A stretch of 64,000 nucleotides of DNA from Trichomonas vaginalis G3 (lineage: Eukaryota > Parabasalia > Trichomonadida > Trichomonadidae). Positions 62,113 to 64,000 of this stretch are shown here, one piece after another (position 1 is the stretch's first letter; each line of letters starts with the position of its first letter). Location: positions 25,673,693 through 25,737,692 of the forward strand of contig NC_067205.1 in assembly GCF_026262505.1 (NCBI RefSeq), written 5' to 3'. The position numbers and the translations under genes are program-made. The notes beneath the pieces are model-generated. The model saw only the letters and a list, made by a program, of their open reading frames with translations, did no database searches and had not been told where the DNA came from.

Positions 62113-62949
62113 GACGAGGAATACGGGGCAATTCAATGAAAATTTTAGCCTAAAAAATTCTCATGAAGAAAGTTGTAATTGTTATTTGCACAAGTTGTGA
62201 TTCGTAAAAGGATGAAGTTATGCGAGAACATATACTGTATTGTATGTGAGAAATACATGCATTATATTAAAACGTGATTTTACTAAATTCGTTTAAGATC
62301 ATGAAATCTCTCGTTGGAAAAAAATTTCAACGCATGACACAACACGATGTGCATGCACATTCTGTGTAGTATTAGTGCAGTTGATGCACTGCTTAGGGAA
62401 CTCAAGCTTTACTTGGTGAGTCTCTGGAGATGTAAAAACAAATTTTCACTGAGGGTTTTTTTGATGAAACTATATGTATGGATAGGCATGAATTACTAAA
62501 TGTGAGCATGTGTACTATAGTGTACTATAGTGTATTAGTGTGCATAGTATATGAATTACTATGTATGACTCAGAGATTGCACCTTCTCACAGTAATTATC
62601 AAAATGTTGAATTTTGAAATTTCGTCATAGATATCCAGAGACCCACCGAGTAAAGCTTGAGTTCCCTAAGCAGTGCATCAACTGCACTAATACTACACAG
62701 AATGTGCATGCACATCGTGTTGTGTCATGCGTTGAAATTTTTTTCCAACGAGAGATTTCATGATCTTAAACGAATTTAGTAAAATCACGTTTTAATATAA
62801 TGCATGTATTTCTCACATACAATACAGTATATGTTCTCGCATAACTTCATCCTTTTACGAATCACAACTTGTGCAAATAACAATTACAACTTTCTTCATG
62901 AGAATTTTTTAGGGTAAAATTTTCATTGAATTGCCCCGTATTCTTCGTC
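62113..62949. mobile_element. Foldback/MITE-like element, 837 bp
   Basis: Two inverted arms of about 315 bases (62113-62432 and about 62632-62949) match nearly perfectly around a spacer of about 200 bases. The ends read GACGAGGAATACGGGGCAAT and its near-exact inverse. No coding capacity. The arms contain GTGCATGCACAT and CAGTTGATGCACTG palindromes. No clear target duplication was found. The high arm identity suggests a young or gene-converted non-autonomous DNA transposon. The spacer has short GTACTATAGTGTACTATAGT repeats. Confidence 0.8.
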
Positions 62950-63840
62950 TATAGCCTAACGCATGTAAACTATTCAATAGATTTGTGTTTGAAAAGGTGG
63001 AAAAAATACCAAGATGATATTTTTTTGAGTCGATAATTGAATAAATCATAAGCACGACAATGATTAAACCATAGGTCAGACATCGAATAAATCCATTGTG
63101 TAAATTATAAGTCAACTATACAGTAGATCATATTCAAACCCTTAGGTAAATCAGAAGAGAAGCATTAGATAAATCCTTTTATAAAAAAATTCTATATTCA
63201 TCTCTTGAATATAATGGTTTCTATATATCAGTTATCATTTTCAACTAAATTATGAACATAACGATAAAATATTTTTTTGCGAATTCGCATTTTTAATTAA
63301 CAATAAAAACATAGAATAAGCATATGTTCAATTTAGTTGCAGTTATACAATATATTAACCGAACTTTTAATGCTTTTTGTAAAAATTTTTATAATCAAAA
63401 TTATTTTCTGAATGAAAATCATTGATCAGTCAGAACAACTACTTCTTTCAAAAAGGTGTACCAAAAAACTTGATTTTTAATAATCTTAAATTAATTGATA
63501 AAAAAAATACCATTTTTTAATAAATTAAAGTCTTCAATAATTAATTTAAGTTACGTGGTTCATACAATTAATCATTTTACTTTCAACCTAAAAGAAATTA
63601 AGTTTTTCTTTGCGATTTCGAAAAAGTACCCATCATTCAAATTTTTTATTTTTTGGCTGAAATATAGAAAAATTTTGAGATGAATAGAATAAGAATATAT
63701 TCAAAAACACATTTATCGAGTTTTTAAATTCGTAATAATTGAAATACTGAGATATGTTTCAAAAGTTCACAAAATTCTTTGACAGATTCTGTTTCAATTT
63801 AAAATATCTTTTTCAATTTTCTGAATCATCATTAATACTA
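62950..63840. other. Intergenic, promoter of the last gene
   Basis: AT-rich, no gene. An Inr-like TCATTA lies about 12 bases before the ATG at 63841. Short frames here look random. Confidence 0.5.
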
Positions 63841-64000
63841 ATGGTAGACCAGGCCGATGACGCAATCCAAAAACTACTCGTTGAGTTGCGCAATGATACA
63901 AAGTCATATAAAAGTGAAGCAGAATACAGGAACATATTAACTTCAATTGAAAAACTCAAAAATGTTCGAGGCGATGATTTTAGAAAATATTTAAAAGAGA
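63841..64000 (+). CDS. Partial gene start, cut by window end
   Basis: MVDQADDAIQKLLVELRN... is open to the last base (53 residues seen). Charged and helical, possibly the start of another helical-repeat protein. A good Inr-like TCATTA-ATACTAATGG context supports a real start. Family unknown. Confidence 0.6.
   Translation, partial: MVDQADDAIQKLLVELRNDTKSYKSEAEYRNILTSIEKLKNVRGDDFRKYLKE

Noticed and set aside
1-64000. tRNA or rRNA genes
   Set aside because: No cloverleaf with GGTTCRA-type T-arm and no rRNA signature was found by eye; a covariance-model scan could not be run.

Overview
The window is AT-rich DNA (roughly one third G+C) from a parabasalid protist, most likely Trichomonas vaginalis or a close relative. 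This rests on intronless genes, Inr-like TCA-T-(T/A) motifs 10-20 bases before several start codons, an ankyrin/DUF3447-type gene, a Rab GTPase, large helical-repeat and coiled-coil proteins, a Mutator-like (MULE) transposase and a Maverick/Polinton. The species call is an inference from this style, not from a database match.

Layout. 1-6139: host genes (a broken ankyrin-type gene, an ARM/HEAT-like protein, a Rab GTPase, a large helical protein). 6410-53540: what I read as one MULE-like DNA transposon bounded by inverted 23-base terminal motifs, originally about 6.4 kb, with two later insertions. 53541-64000: host sequence with a 2193-residue coiled-coil protein, a broken glycine-rich gene, an 837-bp foldback element and the start of another gene.

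The first insertion is a Maverick/Polinton at 7166-25675 (18,510 bp), with a 6-base target duplication TAATTT and terminal inverted repeats that carry a small gene. It encodes a packaging ATPase, a capsid-type protein, other virion-type proteins, a phage-fibre-like protein, a retrovirus-type integrase and a protein-primed family-B DNA polymerase. About ten reading-frame breaks are spread over its genes, so it reads as a fossil, but the exact target duplication and similar TIRs suggest it is fairly young. Its middle (15.3-18.1 kb) is an accessory module with KilA-N/T5orf172-type genes and its own short repeats.

The second insertion, at 28881-51114 (22,234 bp), is the most unusual object here. 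It is an almost complete palindrome with two arms of 12.8 and 9.3 kb around a 137-bp unique centre, flanked by a 5-base duplication ATTAT, and it has no recognisable integrase or transposase. It carries mirrored 144-, 92- and 45-residue genes, KilA-N remnants, hairpins, very large arrays of a roughly 24-base repeat and arm-specific tandem amplifications. It shares its repeats, palindromic boxes, promoter style and a gene fragment with the accessory module inside the Maverick. I infer a non-autonomous satellite-like element related to that module. The palindrome interrupts the MULE transposase gene, which resumes in frame 22 kb later: 27140-28880 plus 51120-51631 is exactly 751 codons.
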